A DNA stretch of 52,170 nt from Bradyrhizobium algeriense (GTDB lineage Bacteria > Pseudomonadota > Alphaproteobacteria > Rhizobiales > Xanthobacteraceae). The notes beneath the pieces are model-generated. The model was not told where the DNA came from, made no database searches, and saw nothing but the letters and a program-made list of their open reading frames with translations. The number at the start of each line of letters is the position of its first letter. Position 1 is the stretch's first letter. Positions 14,954 through 24,432 of this stretch are shown here, in pieces. Both the position numbers and the translations under genes were made by a program. The stretch spans positions 1 through 52,170 of the forward strand of contig NZ_PYCN01000036.1 of the NCBI RefSeq assembly GCF_003062295.1. The letters are read 5' to 3'.

Positions 14954-17763
14954 TCGCGGGCCTCCCCTTAACCTTTGCGCAACCGCTGCTGCTGCTGGGC
15001 CTGTTGAGCCTGCCGGTGCTGTGGTGGCTGCTGCGCGTCATGCCGCCACGGCCGCGGCGGATCGAGTTTCCGCCGACGCGGCTGTTGTTCGACATCAGGC
15101 CCAGGGAAGAAACCCCGTCGCGGACGCCGTGGTGGCTGACCTTGCTGCGGCTTGCCGCCGCCGCACTGGTCATCCTTGCCGCCGCAGGCCCGATCTGGAA
15201 TCCGCAAACCGGCGTCGGCGGCAGCAATGCGCCCTTGGTGATCCTGCTCGACGACGGCTGGAGCGCGGCTGCAAGCTGGGACACAAGGATCAAGTCCGCT
15301 GACGAGCTGATCGCCAACGCCGACAATGACCGCCGCGGCATTGCACTCGTTCCGCTTTCCGAGACCGCGCGCGACATCACGCTGATGCCGGCCGGCACCG
15401 CGCGGGTCGCACTGCGTCAGATTGCGCCAAAACCCTATTCGGTCGACCGCGTCGACACGCTTGGCGCGCTCGACCGCTTCCTGAAGGCGACCGGTGATGC
15501 CGAGATCGCGTGGCTGTCCGACGGCGTCGACACCGGGCGCGGCGCTGAATTCGTCGAAAATCTCGGCAAGACCATCGGCGATCGCAAGCTGACGGTGTTC
15601 GAGGGCGGCGCGGCCCCGGCGCAGGCATTGGTCGCCGCCGAAAACGCCGCGGCGAAGATGACGGTCAAGGTGCTGCGCACCACCGGCGGCGTCGCAGCCG
15701 GCGTGGTTCGCGCGATCGACGCCAAGGGCTCGCCGATCGGCGAGGCGCGCTACGCGTTTGGCATGCAGGATCACGAGAGCGAAGCGGCGTTCGATCTGCC
15801 GGTCGAACTGCGCAACGACATTTCGCGGCTGGAAATATCGGGCGAACGATCGGCAGGTGCTGTGCAATTGCTCGACAAGCGTTGGCGCCGGCGCGCCGTC
15901 GGCGTCGTTACCGGCGCTACCAGCGACACCGCCCAGCCGCTGTTGGCGTCGACCTTCTATCTCACCCGCGCATTGTCGCCATTCGCCGACATACGGCTGG
16001 GTGATCGCGGCGCTGCGCAACAGGTGATCGCGCAGTTCCTCGATCAGCGCCTGCCGATGATCGTGCTCGCAGATGTCGGCACGCTGTCGCCGGAAATCCG
16101 CGAGCGGCTGAACGCATGGATCGATCAGGGCGGCGTGCTGGTGCGTTTCGCAGGCCCTCGCCTGGCGCAGGCCGATGACGATCTGGTGCCGGTGAAACTG
16201 CGTCGCGGCGGCCGAATTCTCGGCGGCAGCCTGACCTGGGAAAAGCCGCAGCATCTGGCTTCCTTCGCCGCCGACGGTCCGTTCGCGGGCCTCGCCGTGC
16301 CCAAGGACATCACCGTGAACCGGCAGGTGCTGGCCGAGCCGGACGCGGTGCTCGCCACCAAGACCTGGGCGTCGCTGGAAGACGGCACGCCGCTGGTGAC
16401 CGGCGAGCATCGCGGCAAGGGCGTTATCAGCCTGTTCCATGTCGGCGCCGACTCGCGCTGGTCGGACCTGCCGATGTCCGGCAGCTTCGTCGAGATGCTG
16501 CGGCGGATGGTCGACATGTCCGGCTACACTTCGAAGCCCGGCGCGGGCGTTGCGAGCGAGGCGACCAATGTCGAGACCGTGGCGCCGCTGCGCACCCTCG
16601 ACGGCTTCGGCGCATTCGGACCGCCGCCTTCGACCGCCAAGCCGATGCCGGCGGATTATCGCGACCGCGCCACGTCAGATCATCCGCCGGGCTTCTACGG
16701 CCCGGCCGATGGCCCGATCGCGGTCAACACGCTGGCCCCGGCCGATCGCATCGCGCCGCTCGATACATCTTCCCTGCGCGCGCAACGCGCCAGCTACACC
16801 AACGCCGAACCGCGCGATCTGCGCGGCATCCTGCTGTCGTCGTCGCTGGTGCTGTTCCTGATCGACGCGATCGTGGTCGCGATGCTGGGTGCGGGCCTGG
16901 CCGCCTTGTGGCGGCGACGCACGGCGGCTGCCGCCGTTCTGCTGGCCCTGATCCTGTCCGCGACCTCGATCGCACCGTCGCCGACGCGTGCCCAGAGCAA
17001 CGACGAATTCGCCATCAAGTCGGTGTCGCAGACGCGCCTCGCCTATGTCGTCACCGGAAATGCCGACGTCGATTCCATCGTCAAGGCCGGCATGGCGGGA
17101 CTGACGCTGTTCCTGGCGCAGCGCACCGCGCTGGAGGCCGGCGATCCCGTCGGCGTCGATCCCGCGCGCGATGAACTGGCGTTCTTTCCGCTGATCTACT
17201 GGCCGATCGTGCCGGGTGCGCCGAAGCCGCCGCAGGATGCCATCAACCGCATCGACGCCTACATGAAGCAGGGCGGCACGGTGCTGTTCGATACCCGCGA
17301 CGCCGTCGAGGCGCCGCCCGGCGAGAACGGCGCGGCGCAGACGCCGGGCATGCGTACCTTGCGCGAAATTCTCTCCTCCCTCGACGTGCCTGAACTGGAG
17401 CCGGTGCCGCGCGAGCACGTGCTGACCAAGACGTTCTACCTGCTGCGCGACTTCCCCGGCCGCTTCAACACGGGCCAGACCTGGGTCGAGACCCTGCCGC
17501 GCGAGGAAGACGACGATGCAGCCTCGCGCCCGGCGCGCGGCGGCGACGGCGTCTCGCCCATCATCATCACCTCGAACGATCTTGCCGGCGCCTGGGCGCA
17601 CCGCCCGGACGGGCAGCCGATGCTGCCGCTGACGCCGGGCGAGCCGCGCCAGCGCGAATTCGCGTTCCGCTCCGGCGTCAACATCGTGATGTACACCCTG
17701 ACCGGCAACTACAAGGCCGATCAGGTTCACGCGCCGGCTCTGATCGAGCGGTTGGGGCAATAG
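14950..17763 (+). CDS. BatA/DUF4159 domain membrane protein
   Basis: A 937-residue protein. The N-terminus has the BatA-type start (two membrane helices around a PRRIEFPPTRLLFD segment). A long soluble middle follows with a degenerate VWA-like region (VILLDDGWSAA) and a glutamine-amidotransferase-like fold. Another pair of hydrophobic segments occurs near residues 620-680, then a C-terminal DUF4159 domain (RLAYVVTGNADVDSIVKAGMA onward, ending at the stop). It overlaps the DUF58 stop by ATGA. Proteins of this layout in alphaproteobacteria accompany MoxR-DUF58; the function is unproven. A much longer reading from 14581 runs inside DUF58 and is rejected. Confidence 0.88.
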   Translation: MIAGLPLTFAQPLLLLGLLSLPVLWWLLRVMPPRPRRIEFPPTRLLFDIRPREETPSRTPWWLTLLRLAAAALVILAAAGPIWNPQTGVGGSNAPLVILLDDGWSAAASWDTRIKSADELIANADNDRRGIALVPLSETARDITLMPAGTARVALRQIAPKPYSVDRVDTLGALDRFLKATGDAEIAWLSDGVDTGRGAEFVENLGKTIGDRKLTVFEGGAAPAQALVAAENAAAKMTVKVLRTTGGVAAGVVRAIDAKGSPIGEARYAFGMQDHESEAAFDLPVELRNDISRLEISGERSAGAVQLLDKRWRRRAVGVVTGATSDTAQPLLASTFYLTRALSPFADIRLGDRGAAQQVIAQFLDQRLPMIVLADVGTLSPEIRERLNAWIDQGGVLVRFAGPRLAQADDDLVPVKLRRGGRILGGSLTWEKPQHLASFAADGPFAGLAVPKDITVNRQVLAEPDAVLATKTWASLEDGTPLVTGEHRGKGVISLFHVGADSRWSDLPMSGSFVEMLRRMVDMSGYTSKPGAGVASEATNVETVAPLRTLDGFGAFGPPPSTAKPMPADYRDRATSDHPPGFYGPADGPIAVNTLAPADRIAPLDTSSLRAQRASYTNAEPRDLRGILLSSSLVLFLIDAIVVAMLGAGLAALWRRRTAAAAVLLALILSATSIAPSPTRAQSNDEFAIKSVSQTRLAYVVTGNADVDSIVKAGMAGLTLFLAQRTALEAGDPVGVDPARDELAFFPLIYWPIVPGAPKPPQDAINRIDAYMKQGGTVLFDTRDAVEAPPGENGAAQTPGMRTLREILSSLDVPELEPVPREHVLTKTFYLLRDFPGRFNTGQTWVETLPREEDDDAASRPARGGDGVSPIIITSNDLAGAWAHRPDGQPMLPLTPGEPRQREFAFRSGVNIVMYTLTGNYKADQVHAPALIERLGQ

Positions 17764-17766
17764 GCC

Positions 17767-19830
17767 ATGAGTTACGGCATCGCGTTCACTCCCCTCGTTC
17801 CGTCCATCGTGCTTTGGATCGCGCTGGCCGCGATCGTCGCGATCTCGGTGCTATTGCTGCTCGGGCGCTCGCGCGGTGCCGCCGTGCGCGTCGCGGCGCT
17901 GGCGCTGATCCTGCTGGCGCTCGCCAATCCCTCCTTCACCCGCGAAGACCGCGAGCCTCTGTCGTCGGTCGCTGCCGTCGTGATCGACAAGAGCCCGAGT
18001 CAGAACTTTGGCACCCGCAACCAGGAAACCGCCAAGGCGCAGGAGGCGCTGGTCGATACGCTGAAGAAGATCAAGGGGCTGGAAGTGCGCGTCGTCGAGG
18101 CCGGACAGGCCGACGGCGAAACCGACGGAACCAAACTGTTCGGCGCGCTGTCCTCGGCGCTGTCGGACGTTCCCGTCGACCGCGTCGCCGGCGCGTTTTT
18201 GATCACGGATGGCCGGGTGCACGACATTCCGGCCAACGCCGCGGCCCTCGGCTTCCAGGCGCCGGTGCACGCGCTCGTCACCGGACGCAAGGACGAGCGC
18301 GATCGCCGCATCGCGATTTCGGCCGCGCCGCGGTTCGGCATCGTCGGGCAGCCCCAGACCATCACCTACCGGCTCGACGACCAGGGCGTCACCGGCCAGC
18401 GCGCCAGGGTCGTGGTGCGCCGCGACGGCGAAGTAATCAGCGAGCGCACGCTCCTGAGCGGCCAGACCTCCAATGTCGAGGTCGACATCAAGCATGCCGG
18501 GTCGAACATCGTCGAGATCGAAGCCTCGCCGCTCGAGAATGAGCTGACGCTGGTCAATAACCGCGCCGTGGTCGCGATCGAAGGCGTGCGCGACAAGCTC
18601 CGCGTGCTGCTGGTATCAGGCGAGCCGCATTCCGGCGAACGCACCTGGCGCAATCTGCTGAAGTCGGACGCCAGCATCGACCTCGTGCATTTCACGATTC
18701 TGCGCCCGCCGGAGAAGCAGGACGGCACGCCGATCAACGAATTGTCGCTGATCGCGTTTCCGACACGCGAATTGTTCCAGCAGAAGATCAACGAATTCCA
18801 GTTGATCATCTTCGACCGCTACGCCCGCCAGGGCGTGCTGCCGATCGCCTATTTCGACAATATCGCGCGCTATGTCCGCGCCGGCGGCGCGGTGCTGGTG
18901 TCGGCCGGCCCCGACTATGCCTCCACCACCAGCATCTGGCGCACGCCCCTGGATACGGTGTTGCCGGCAGAGCCGGTCGGCGTCACTGAAAAACCGTTCT
19001 ACGCGCATCTGAGCGACGCCGGTAAGCGCCATCCGGTGACGCGCGGCCTCGAAGGCTCCGCCAGCGAGCCGCCGCGCTGGAGCCGCTTCTTCCGCACCGT
19101 GGATACCCGCAACGCGATCGGCGCGCCCGTGATGACCGGCGCCGACGGCAAGCCGCTGCTCCTGCTGTCGCGCTTCGGCGAAGGCCGCGTCGCGCTTCTA
19201 TTGTCAGACCACATCTGGCTGTGGGCGCGCGGCTATGAAGGCGGCGGGCCGCATCTGGATCTGCTGCGGCGGACATCGCACTGGCTGATGAAGCAGCCTG
19301 ATCTGGACGAAGAGGCGCTGCGCCTGCAGATCCAGGGCAAAGACCTCGTGGTGCTGCGCCAGACCATGGCCGACAACGTGCCGCCGGTGACCGTGACGTC
19401 ACCGAGCGGCGCCACCAAGGAACTCACGCTGACCGCAAGCGAGCCCGGCACCTGGCGCTCCACCCTCCCCGCCAACGAACTCGGGCTGTGGCAGGCAACG
19501 GACGGCGCGCTGAAAGCCCTGATCAATGTCGGGCCGACCAACCCGAAGGAATTTTCCGAAGTCACCTCCACGACCGAGATGCTGAAGCCGCTGGCGCAGG
19601 CGACCGGCGGCGACGCCCGCCGCGTGGCCGACGGCGGCAGCATCGATCTCCCGCGCGTGGTTCCGGTGCGCGCCTCCGGCATCTTCCACGGCGACGGCTG
19701 GATGGGCGTCAAGATGCGCGACGCCAGCGTCGTGAAAGGCGTCGGCGTGCTGCCGATGTTCGCAGGGCTGGTCGGGCTGTTGCTGCTGCTCGGTGCGTTC
19801 GCGGCGACTTGGGTGCGCGAGGGGCGCTGA
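17767..19830 (+). CDS. Large membrane protein with class I glutamine amidotransferase-like fold
   Basis: A 687-residue protein with two N-terminal membrane helices, a large soluble region and a final helix (GVLPMFAGLVGLLLLLGAFA) before a short basic tail. The soluble part starts with a VWA-like strand (AAVVIDKSPSQNFG) and contains YVRAGGAVLVSAGPDYAS, like the type-1 glutamine amidotransferase-like domain of Bat-type proteins; no catalytic Cys is evident. It starts three bases after the DUF4159 gene and ends the operon. It presumably forms a membrane complex with its three neighbours; this is inferred from gene order. Confidence 0.85.
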   Translation: MSYGIAFTPLVPSIVLWIALAAIVAISVLLLLGRSRGAAVRVAALALILLALANPSFTREDREPLSSVAAVVIDKSPSQNFGTRNQETAKAQEALVDTLKKIKGLEVRVVEAGQADGETDGTKLFGALSSALSDVPVDRVAGAFLITDGRVHDIPANAAALGFQAPVHALVTGRKDERDRRIAISAAPRFGIVGQPQTITYRLDDQGVTGQRARVVVRRDGEVISERTLLSGQTSNVEVDIKHAGSNIVEIEASPLENELTLVNNRAVVAIEGVRDKLRVLLVSGEPHSGERTWRNLLKSDASIDLVHFTILRPPEKQDGTPINELSLIAFPTRELFQQKINEFQLIIFDRYARQGVLPIAYFDNIARYVRAGGAVLVSAGPDYASTTSIWRTPLDTVLPAEPVGVTEKPFYAHLSDAGKRHPVTRGLEGSASEPPRWSRFFRTVDTRNAIGAPVMTGADGKPLLLLSRFGEGRVALLLSDHIWLWARGYEGGGPHLDLLRRTSHWLMKQPDLDEEALRLQIQGKDLVVLRQTMADNVPPVTVTSPSGATKELTLTASEPGTWRSTLPANELGLWQATDGALKALINVGPTNPKEFSEVTSTTEMLKPLAQATGGDARRVADGGSIDLPRVVPVRASGIFHGDGWMGVKMRDASVVKGVGVLPMFAGLVGLLLLLGAFAATWVREGR

Positions 19831-19867
19831 GCGCGACGTCGATAATTCAGTCTTATTGCGGGGAACC

Positions 19868-21076
19868 TTATGCTGCCTCGTCGGCGCGCAGCCATTTGGG
19901 GAACGGATCGGCCAACCCGGCCCATTCCTTGATGTGCATTCCCGGTTTACCCGGGACAAGACACGCATCGAGGCGCGCCTTGATAGCCTCCTCGTCCATG
20001 TCGGTGCCGATGAAAACGATCTCCTGTCGGCGATCGCCATAGACTTCGTTCCAGTTCTTCTTGAGCGATTTCCGCCAGAATGGATCGTCGGGCCAGCGGT
20101 CAGCGGGCACGTTGGCCCACCAAAACCCGAGGCCTTCGGTGCGGACGATCGCACCTGCCTGACTCAACTCACCGAGCCATTGTGGACGCGTAGCGATCCA
20201 GAAATGTCCCTTCGCCCGGATCACACCGGCCCAGCTTTCCCGCAGGAACTGATGGAGTTTTGTGGGCTCGAACGGCCGGCGCGCGCGGTAGACGAAGCTG
20301 CCGACGCCGTACTGTTCGGTCTCGGGCGTATGATCGCCGAAGCCATAGAGTTCCTTGAACCAGAGCGGATGCTGCTGCGCCCGCGCGAAGTCGAAGCGGC
20401 CGGTGTCAAGGATGCGCTCGAACGGAGCTCTGGCGAAATCAGTCTCCACGATATCGGCGGCCGGGTTGAGCGCGCGGATGATCTTGCGCGCCGCGTCCAA
20501 CTGGCTGATGGACGCATCGTTGATCTTGTTCAGCACAATGACATCGGCGAATTCGATCTGCTCCACCAACAGGTCCACCATCGTCCGCTTGTCTTCGGCA
20601 CCGAGCGATTCGCCGCGATCCCTGATGAAGTCGGTCGAGGCATAGTCCCGCAACAAGTTGACGGCATCGACCACCGTCACCATGGTGTCGAGCAATGCCA
20701 CGTCGGAAAGACTGTCGCCCTCTTCGGTTCGGAAATCGAACGTCGCGGCAACCGGAAGCGGCTCCGAAATGCCCGTCGATTCAATCAGAAGATAGTCGTA
20801 TTTGCCGCCCTCAGCGAGCGTTCGGACTTCCTTCAACAGATCGTCACGCAGCGTGCAGCAGATGCACCCATTCGTCATCTCGACCAGTTTTTCATCCGTC
20901 CGGGAAAGATTCGCACCGCCATCGCGCACCAGGTCGGCATCGATATTCACCTCGCTCATGTCGTTCACAATCACCGCCACCTTCAGGCCCTGGCGATTGT
21001 TGAGGACGTGATTCAGCAAAGTTGTCTTTCCAGCCCCTAGGAAGCCGGACAAGACGGTGACGGGGAGTTTTCGCAT
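19868..21076 (-). CDS. COG0523-family GTPase, likely zinc metallochaperone under Zur control
   Basis: A 402-residue CobW/COG0523 G3E GTPase. Walker A is GFLGAGKTT (11-19), and the metal-binding CxCC is Cys71-Ile-Cys73-Cys74 in NGCICC. LLIESTGISEP holds the switch II/Glu region and VLNKIND is the NKxD base-recognition motif. The CobW C-terminal domain follows near residues 260-380. Members with a Zur site act in zinc delivery during zinc starvation (ZigA/ZNG1 type). A 17-bp Zur-like palindrome lies 76 bases upstream. The ATG at 21076 begins the conserved MRKLPVTVLSGFL; extending to 21169 would translate the operator. Cobalamin or nitrile hydratase roles are less likely, since no such neighbours exist. 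Confidence 0.9.
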   Translation of the reverse strand: MRKLPVTVLSGFLGAGKTTLLNHVLNNRQGLKVAVIVNDMSEVNIDADLVRDGGANLSRTDEKLVEMTNGCICCTLRDDLLKEVRTLAEGGKYDYLLIESTGISEPLPVAATFDFRTEEGDSLSDVALLDTMVTVVDAVNLLRDYASTDFIRDRGESLGAEDKRTMVDLLVEQIEFADVIVLNKINDASISQLDAARKIIRALNPAADIVETDFARAPFERILDTGRFDFARAQQHPLWFKELYGFGDHTPETEQYGVGSFVYRARRPFEPTKLHQFLRESWAGVIRAKGHFWIATRPQWLGELSQAGAIVRTEGLGFWWANVPADRWPDDPFWRKSLKKNWNEVYGDRRQEIVFIGTDMDEEAIKARLDACLVPGKPGMHIKEWAGLADPFPKWLRADEAA

Positions 21077-21152
21077 GGAGATCAAACAACCTGTGCAGTG
21101 CGCGGAATCCCGAACGAGAGCGGGGAAGCATCGCGGGACTCCGATTGATGTA

Positions 21153-21169
21153 ATGTTATAACATAACAT
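21153..21169. promoter_or_regulatory. Zur box upstream of the COG0523 GTPase
   Basis: ATGTTATAACATAACAT matches the known Zur consensus ATGTTATANTATAACAT at 16 of 17 positions and is a near-perfect palindrome. It lies in a 314-base divergent region (21077-21390) that otherwise holds no gene. With zinc present, Zur would repress the minus-strand GTPase. The promoter elements themselves are not clear. Confidence 0.85.
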
Positions 21170-21325
21170 ACTGGGCGGCTACCTTTGTCAATCGGGAAAG
21201 ATTTCTCGCGAGCAGACTTTTGTCATGCTGAAGGCTCGGGGCCTGCGTCCGTTGCAGTAATCACACAGCGTTTGGGGATTCGTCCGAACGCACTTGCACC
21301 GCGTTGACATCGCGATGCCCCTCCG

Positions 21326-21342
21326 ATGTTATAATATTACAT
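21326..21342. promoter_or_regulatory. Zur box upstream of the DUF2946 / TonB receptor genes
   Basis: ATGTTATAATATTACAT matches the same Zur consensus at 16 of 17 positions and is a 17-bp palindrome with one mismatched pair. It ends 48 bases before the GTG of the DUF2946-like gene, a usual position for a repressor site over the plus-strand promoter. It is about 170 bp from the first box, so each divergent transcript has its own operator. Confidence 0.85.
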
Positions 21343-21390
21343 TGGGACGGCCGAGAGACTTGGTCGCCCCGGGGCAAGGCGTGCGTCATT

Positions 21391-21804
21391 GTGAAATGGT
21401 TTCGAACCAACGTCAGAACTGGCGCGCGGCTGGCGCTGTTCGCGCTCGCGATCCAGTTTGCGCTGTCGTTCGGGCATTGCCACGGGGCCGCCGCCGCGCA
21501 GAACGTCCAGATCGGTCTCTCGGATGCCCGTCTTACCTACGCCGCGGACCACACCGCGCTTGATGCCGCCAGCGACACGGTTCAGCAGCAGCAGCCCTCC
21601 AATCACGATAACGACCGGCACCCGGCCGACGCCTGTGCAATCTGCGCCGTCGTTTCGCTTGCAAACAATTTCCTGTTCGCCACACCACCGCTGCTGGAGC
21701 TGCCGCAGGCAGTCAAGCTTCTGCACCTCACCACCGGCGCCGAGTTCGCGCATCTCGGCTCGCTTCATCCCGCATTCCGGTCCCGCGCACCTCCCGTCTC
21801 CTGA
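21391..21804 (+). CDS. DUF2946-like small exported His/Cys protein
   Basis: A 137-residue protein. An N-terminal hydrophobic signal (LALFALAIQFALSFGHCHG) is followed by a polar linker containing SNHDNDRHPADACAIC, a His-rich stretch next to a CxxC, then a second hydrophobic region. This fits DUF2946 proteins found next to metal TonB receptors. The His/Cys cluster suggests periplasmic metal binding, here probably zinc. The GTG at 21391 is chosen because the longer reading from 21304 translates across the Zur box. It lies 110 bases before the receptor and probably shares its transcript. Confidence 0.72.
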   Translation: MKWFRTNVRTGARLALFALAIQFALSFGHCHGAAAAQNVQIGLSDARLTYAADHTALDAASDTVQQQQPSNHDNDRHPADACAICAVVSLANNFLFATPPLLELPQAVKLLHLTTGAEFAHLGSLHPAFRSRAPPVS

Positions 21805-21914
21805 CCTCGATTGATTGATGCACTCTCCAAGGGGATCGCCGCGCCACGCGGCTGATCCACCGAGGGAAAATCGGAATCGATCCGTCGCACATCGACGGAA
21901 TCAGGATCGGGACA

Positions 21915-24305
21915 ATGACATTCAAGAAGAAACGGGCGTTCCATTTCGGTGGAGCAAGCTGGCTATTGCTATGCGCGGTGGCGGACGGCGCGCTGGCGCA
22001 GGACGCAGCGCCATCCTCATCGACACAACTACCTGAAATCACCGTGACGGCGCCGAGCCCGATTGTGCGGCGGCGAGCCGTTGTGCCTTCGCGCACGCCG
22101 GTGCGCGTCGCCCGCACCGCGCCCGGCCAAAACCGGCAACGCGCGGCAGAACCGCAAGCCGCACCTGTCGCGGCCGCACCCCAGCAGGGCGTGCTCCCCA
22201 TCGTCACCGATCAATTTGCGACGGTCACAGTGGTGCCGAACGAGGAGATCCGCCGCCAAGGCACCGCCCAACTTGGCGATCTCCTGTTCTCGAAGCCCGG
22301 CATTACCGGCTCCACCTTCGCGCCCGGTGCCGCGAGCCGGCCGATCATCCGGGGCCTCGACGTCAATCGCGTCGGCATCGTCGAGAACGGCACCAACGCC
22401 GGCGGCGCCTCCGATCTCGGCGAAGACCATTTCGTGCCGGTCGATCCATTGGCGACAAACCAGGTCGAAGTCATCCGCGGTCCGGCGGCGATGCGCTACG
22501 GATCGACATCGATCGGCGGCGTCGTCAGCGCGACCAACAATCGCATCCCGGATACCTTGCCGACATGCGCGGCCGCACCGTTCCAGACCTACGGACTGCC
22601 GGCGAAAGCGCCGCTCGCAAACGTGGGATCACCTTCCTGCGTCACGGTCGAAACCCGAACGGCCGTCAGTTCGGTCGACCGCGGTGTCGATGGCGGCATC
22701 CTGATCGATGCCGGCGGTGGCAATTTCGCTGTTCATGCCGACGCCTATGGCCGCAAGGCCAGCGATTACAGCATTCCGGGCTATCCGTATTTGTTCGACC
22801 AGACCCGCCCGGTCAACGGCCGGCAGCCGAATTCGGCGATGCAGGCGGCTGGTGCATCGATTGGCGGCTCCTACATCTTCGATGGCGGATTTATCGGCGC
22901 GGCGATCACGCAGAACGACACGCTCTACCGGATCCCCGGCATCGACGGCGCCGATCACCAGACCCGCATCGACGCGCGCCAAACCAAATTCACGGCCAAG
23001 GGCGAATACCGGCCCGATGCAGCGGCGATCGATGCCGTCAGATTCTGGGCGGGCGCGACCAACTACAAGCACGACGAGATCGGACTGGCCGATCCCGCCG
23101 ACCTCTCGTCCCTCGGCGTGCGGCAGAGCTTCACGAACAAGGAGCAGGAAGGGCGCGTCGAGGTGCAGATGGCCCCGTTCAACGCGCGGTTTGCCGCCGT
23201 CACGACAGCATTCGGTCTGCAGGCCGGGCATCAGGAACTGACGGCGCCGAGTCCGGACGATCCAACCAGCCCGCTCAACGGGTTGTTTGATCCTAACAAG
23301 AATAACAGGGTCGCCGGCTACGTCTTCAACGAGTTCAAGTTCTCTGACTCAACCAAGGCGCAGATCGCCGGCCGTATCGAACATGTCAGTCTCAGCGGAA
23401 CGACGCCCGCATTTGTTCCGGAGCTGTTCGACCTCAACGTCGACCCTGCCGCCATTGGTCCTGCCACACCGCGCAACCTGAACTTCACGCCGAAAAGTGT
23501 GAGCGTCGGTCTGCTCCAGGATTTGCCATGGGGTCTTGTCGCAAGCATTACCGGGCAATACGTCGAGCGCGCACCCAAACCGGCCGAACTGTTTTCGCGC
23601 GGCGCGCACGATGCGACCGCGACGTTTGATATCGGCAATCCCAATCTCGGCATCGAAACCGCCAAGTCGATCGAAATCGGATTGCGACGGGCGACTGGAC
23701 CATTGAGGTTCGAGGTGACGGCTTACTATACGAAGTTCAGTGGCTTCATTTTCCGTCGCCTTACCGGCAACACCTGCGAGGATGTCGCCTGCGTCGGTCC
23801 TGCCGACCCGGCTTTTCCGCTCGAGCTGAACCAGGCGATCTATTCACAACGCGACGCCACCTTCCGCGGCGGCGAGTTTCAGAGCCAGTTGGACGTCGGG
23901 CCGCTCAACGGCGGCATCTGGGGCGTCGAGAACCAGTTCGATGTGGTGCGCGCGACCTTCAACGACGGCACCAATGTTCCGCGAATTCCGCCGGTGCGAG
24001 TCGGCGGCGGCCTGTTCTGGCGCGATGCCAATTGGCTGACGCGGATCAACCTGCTGCATGCCTTCGCTCAGAACGACATCGCCCCGATCGGCGAGACGCC
24101 AACCGCAGGCTACAACCTGTTGAAGGCGGAGGTCAGCTACAAGACCAAGCTCGATCCTTCCTGGTTCGGCGCACGCGAGATGATGGTCGGCCTCGTCGGC
24201 AACAACCTGTTGAACGAGAACATCCGCAATTCGACTTCCTTCAACAAGGACCAGGTCTTGCTGCCGGGCATCGGCGTGCGCGCGTTTGCCAATCTGAAGT
24301 TCTAG
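21915..24305 (+). CDS. TonB-dependent outer membrane receptor, ZnuD-like zinc uptake
   Basis: A 796-residue outer-membrane receptor. The signal peptide ends ALA|Q near residue 28 and a TonB box (LPEITVTAP) follows. After a Pro/Ala/Arg-rich spacer comes the plug (GTAQLGDLLFSKPGITGSTF, RPIIRGLDVNRVGIVENG, VEVIRGPAAMRYGSTSIGGV) and a 22-strand-type barrel ending in an aromatic Phe (FANLKF). The plug's DHFVPVDPL and the barrel's NTCEDVACVGP and YSQRDATFRGGEF segments resemble the ZnuD zinc receptor, though no long His-rich loop is visible. The upstream Zur box supports zinc. Uptake of another metal complex remains possible. Confidence 0.85.
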   Translation: MTFKKKRAFHFGGASWLLLCAVADGALAQDAAPSSSTQLPEITVTAPSPIVRRRAVVPSRTPVRVARTAPGQNRQRAAEPQAAPVAAAPQQGVLPIVTDQFATVTVVPNEEIRRQGTAQLGDLLFSKPGITGSTFAPGAASRPIIRGLDVNRVGIVENGTNAGGASDLGEDHFVPVDPLATNQVEVIRGPAAMRYGSTSIGGVVSATNNRIPDTLPTCAAAPFQTYGLPAKAPLANVGSPSCVTVETRTAVSSVDRGVDGGILIDAGGGNFAVHADAYGRKASDYSIPGYPYLFDQTRPVNGRQPNSAMQAAGASIGGSYIFDGGFIGAAITQNDTLYRIPGIDGADHQTRIDARQTKFTAKGEYRPDAAAIDAVRFWAGATNYKHDEIGLADPADLSSLGVRQSFTNKEQEGRVEVQMAPFNARFAAVTTAFGLQAGHQELTAPSPDDPTSPLNGLFDPNKNNRVAGYVFNEFKFSDSTKAQIAGRIEHVSLSGTTPAFVPELFDLNVDPAAIGPATPRNLNFTPKSVSVGLLQDLPWGLVASITGQYVERAPKPAELFSRGAHDATATFDIGNPNLGIETAKSIEIGLRRATGPLRFEVTAYYTKFSGFIFRRLTGNTCEDVACVGPADPAFPLELNQAIYSQRDATFRGGEFQSQLDVGPLNGGIWGVENQFDVVRATFNDGTNVPRIPPVRVGGGLFWRDANWLTRINLLHAFAQNDIAPIGETPTAGYNLLKAEVSYKTKLDPSWFGAREMMVGLVGNNLLNENIRNSTSFNKDQVLLPGIGVRAFANLKF

Positions 24306-24432
24306 GTCAGACGCTGACGGGTGGCGTTGGCTGGTAGTACCAGCTAACGTCGGCATGGATGACGGTGGATACCGGATTATCGCACCGTTGAAGGATATGC
24401 CTTGCCCGATGCGAGCTGACGAACACGGATAG

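Noticed and set aside
14968..16440. Long minus-strand frames over the MoxR operon (also 12906-14051 and 13586-14887)
   Set aside because: All are shadows of well-supported plus-strand genes and share no motif with known families.
19793..21040. A 415-codon plus-strand frame over the COG0523 gene
   Set aside because: It is the complement of a clear GTPase with Walker A and CxCC motifs.
24327..24349. Inverted repeat after the TonB receptor, considered as a terminator
   Set aside because: The 11-bp arms pair nearly fully, but no T-run follows and the loop is too short, so termination is not supported.
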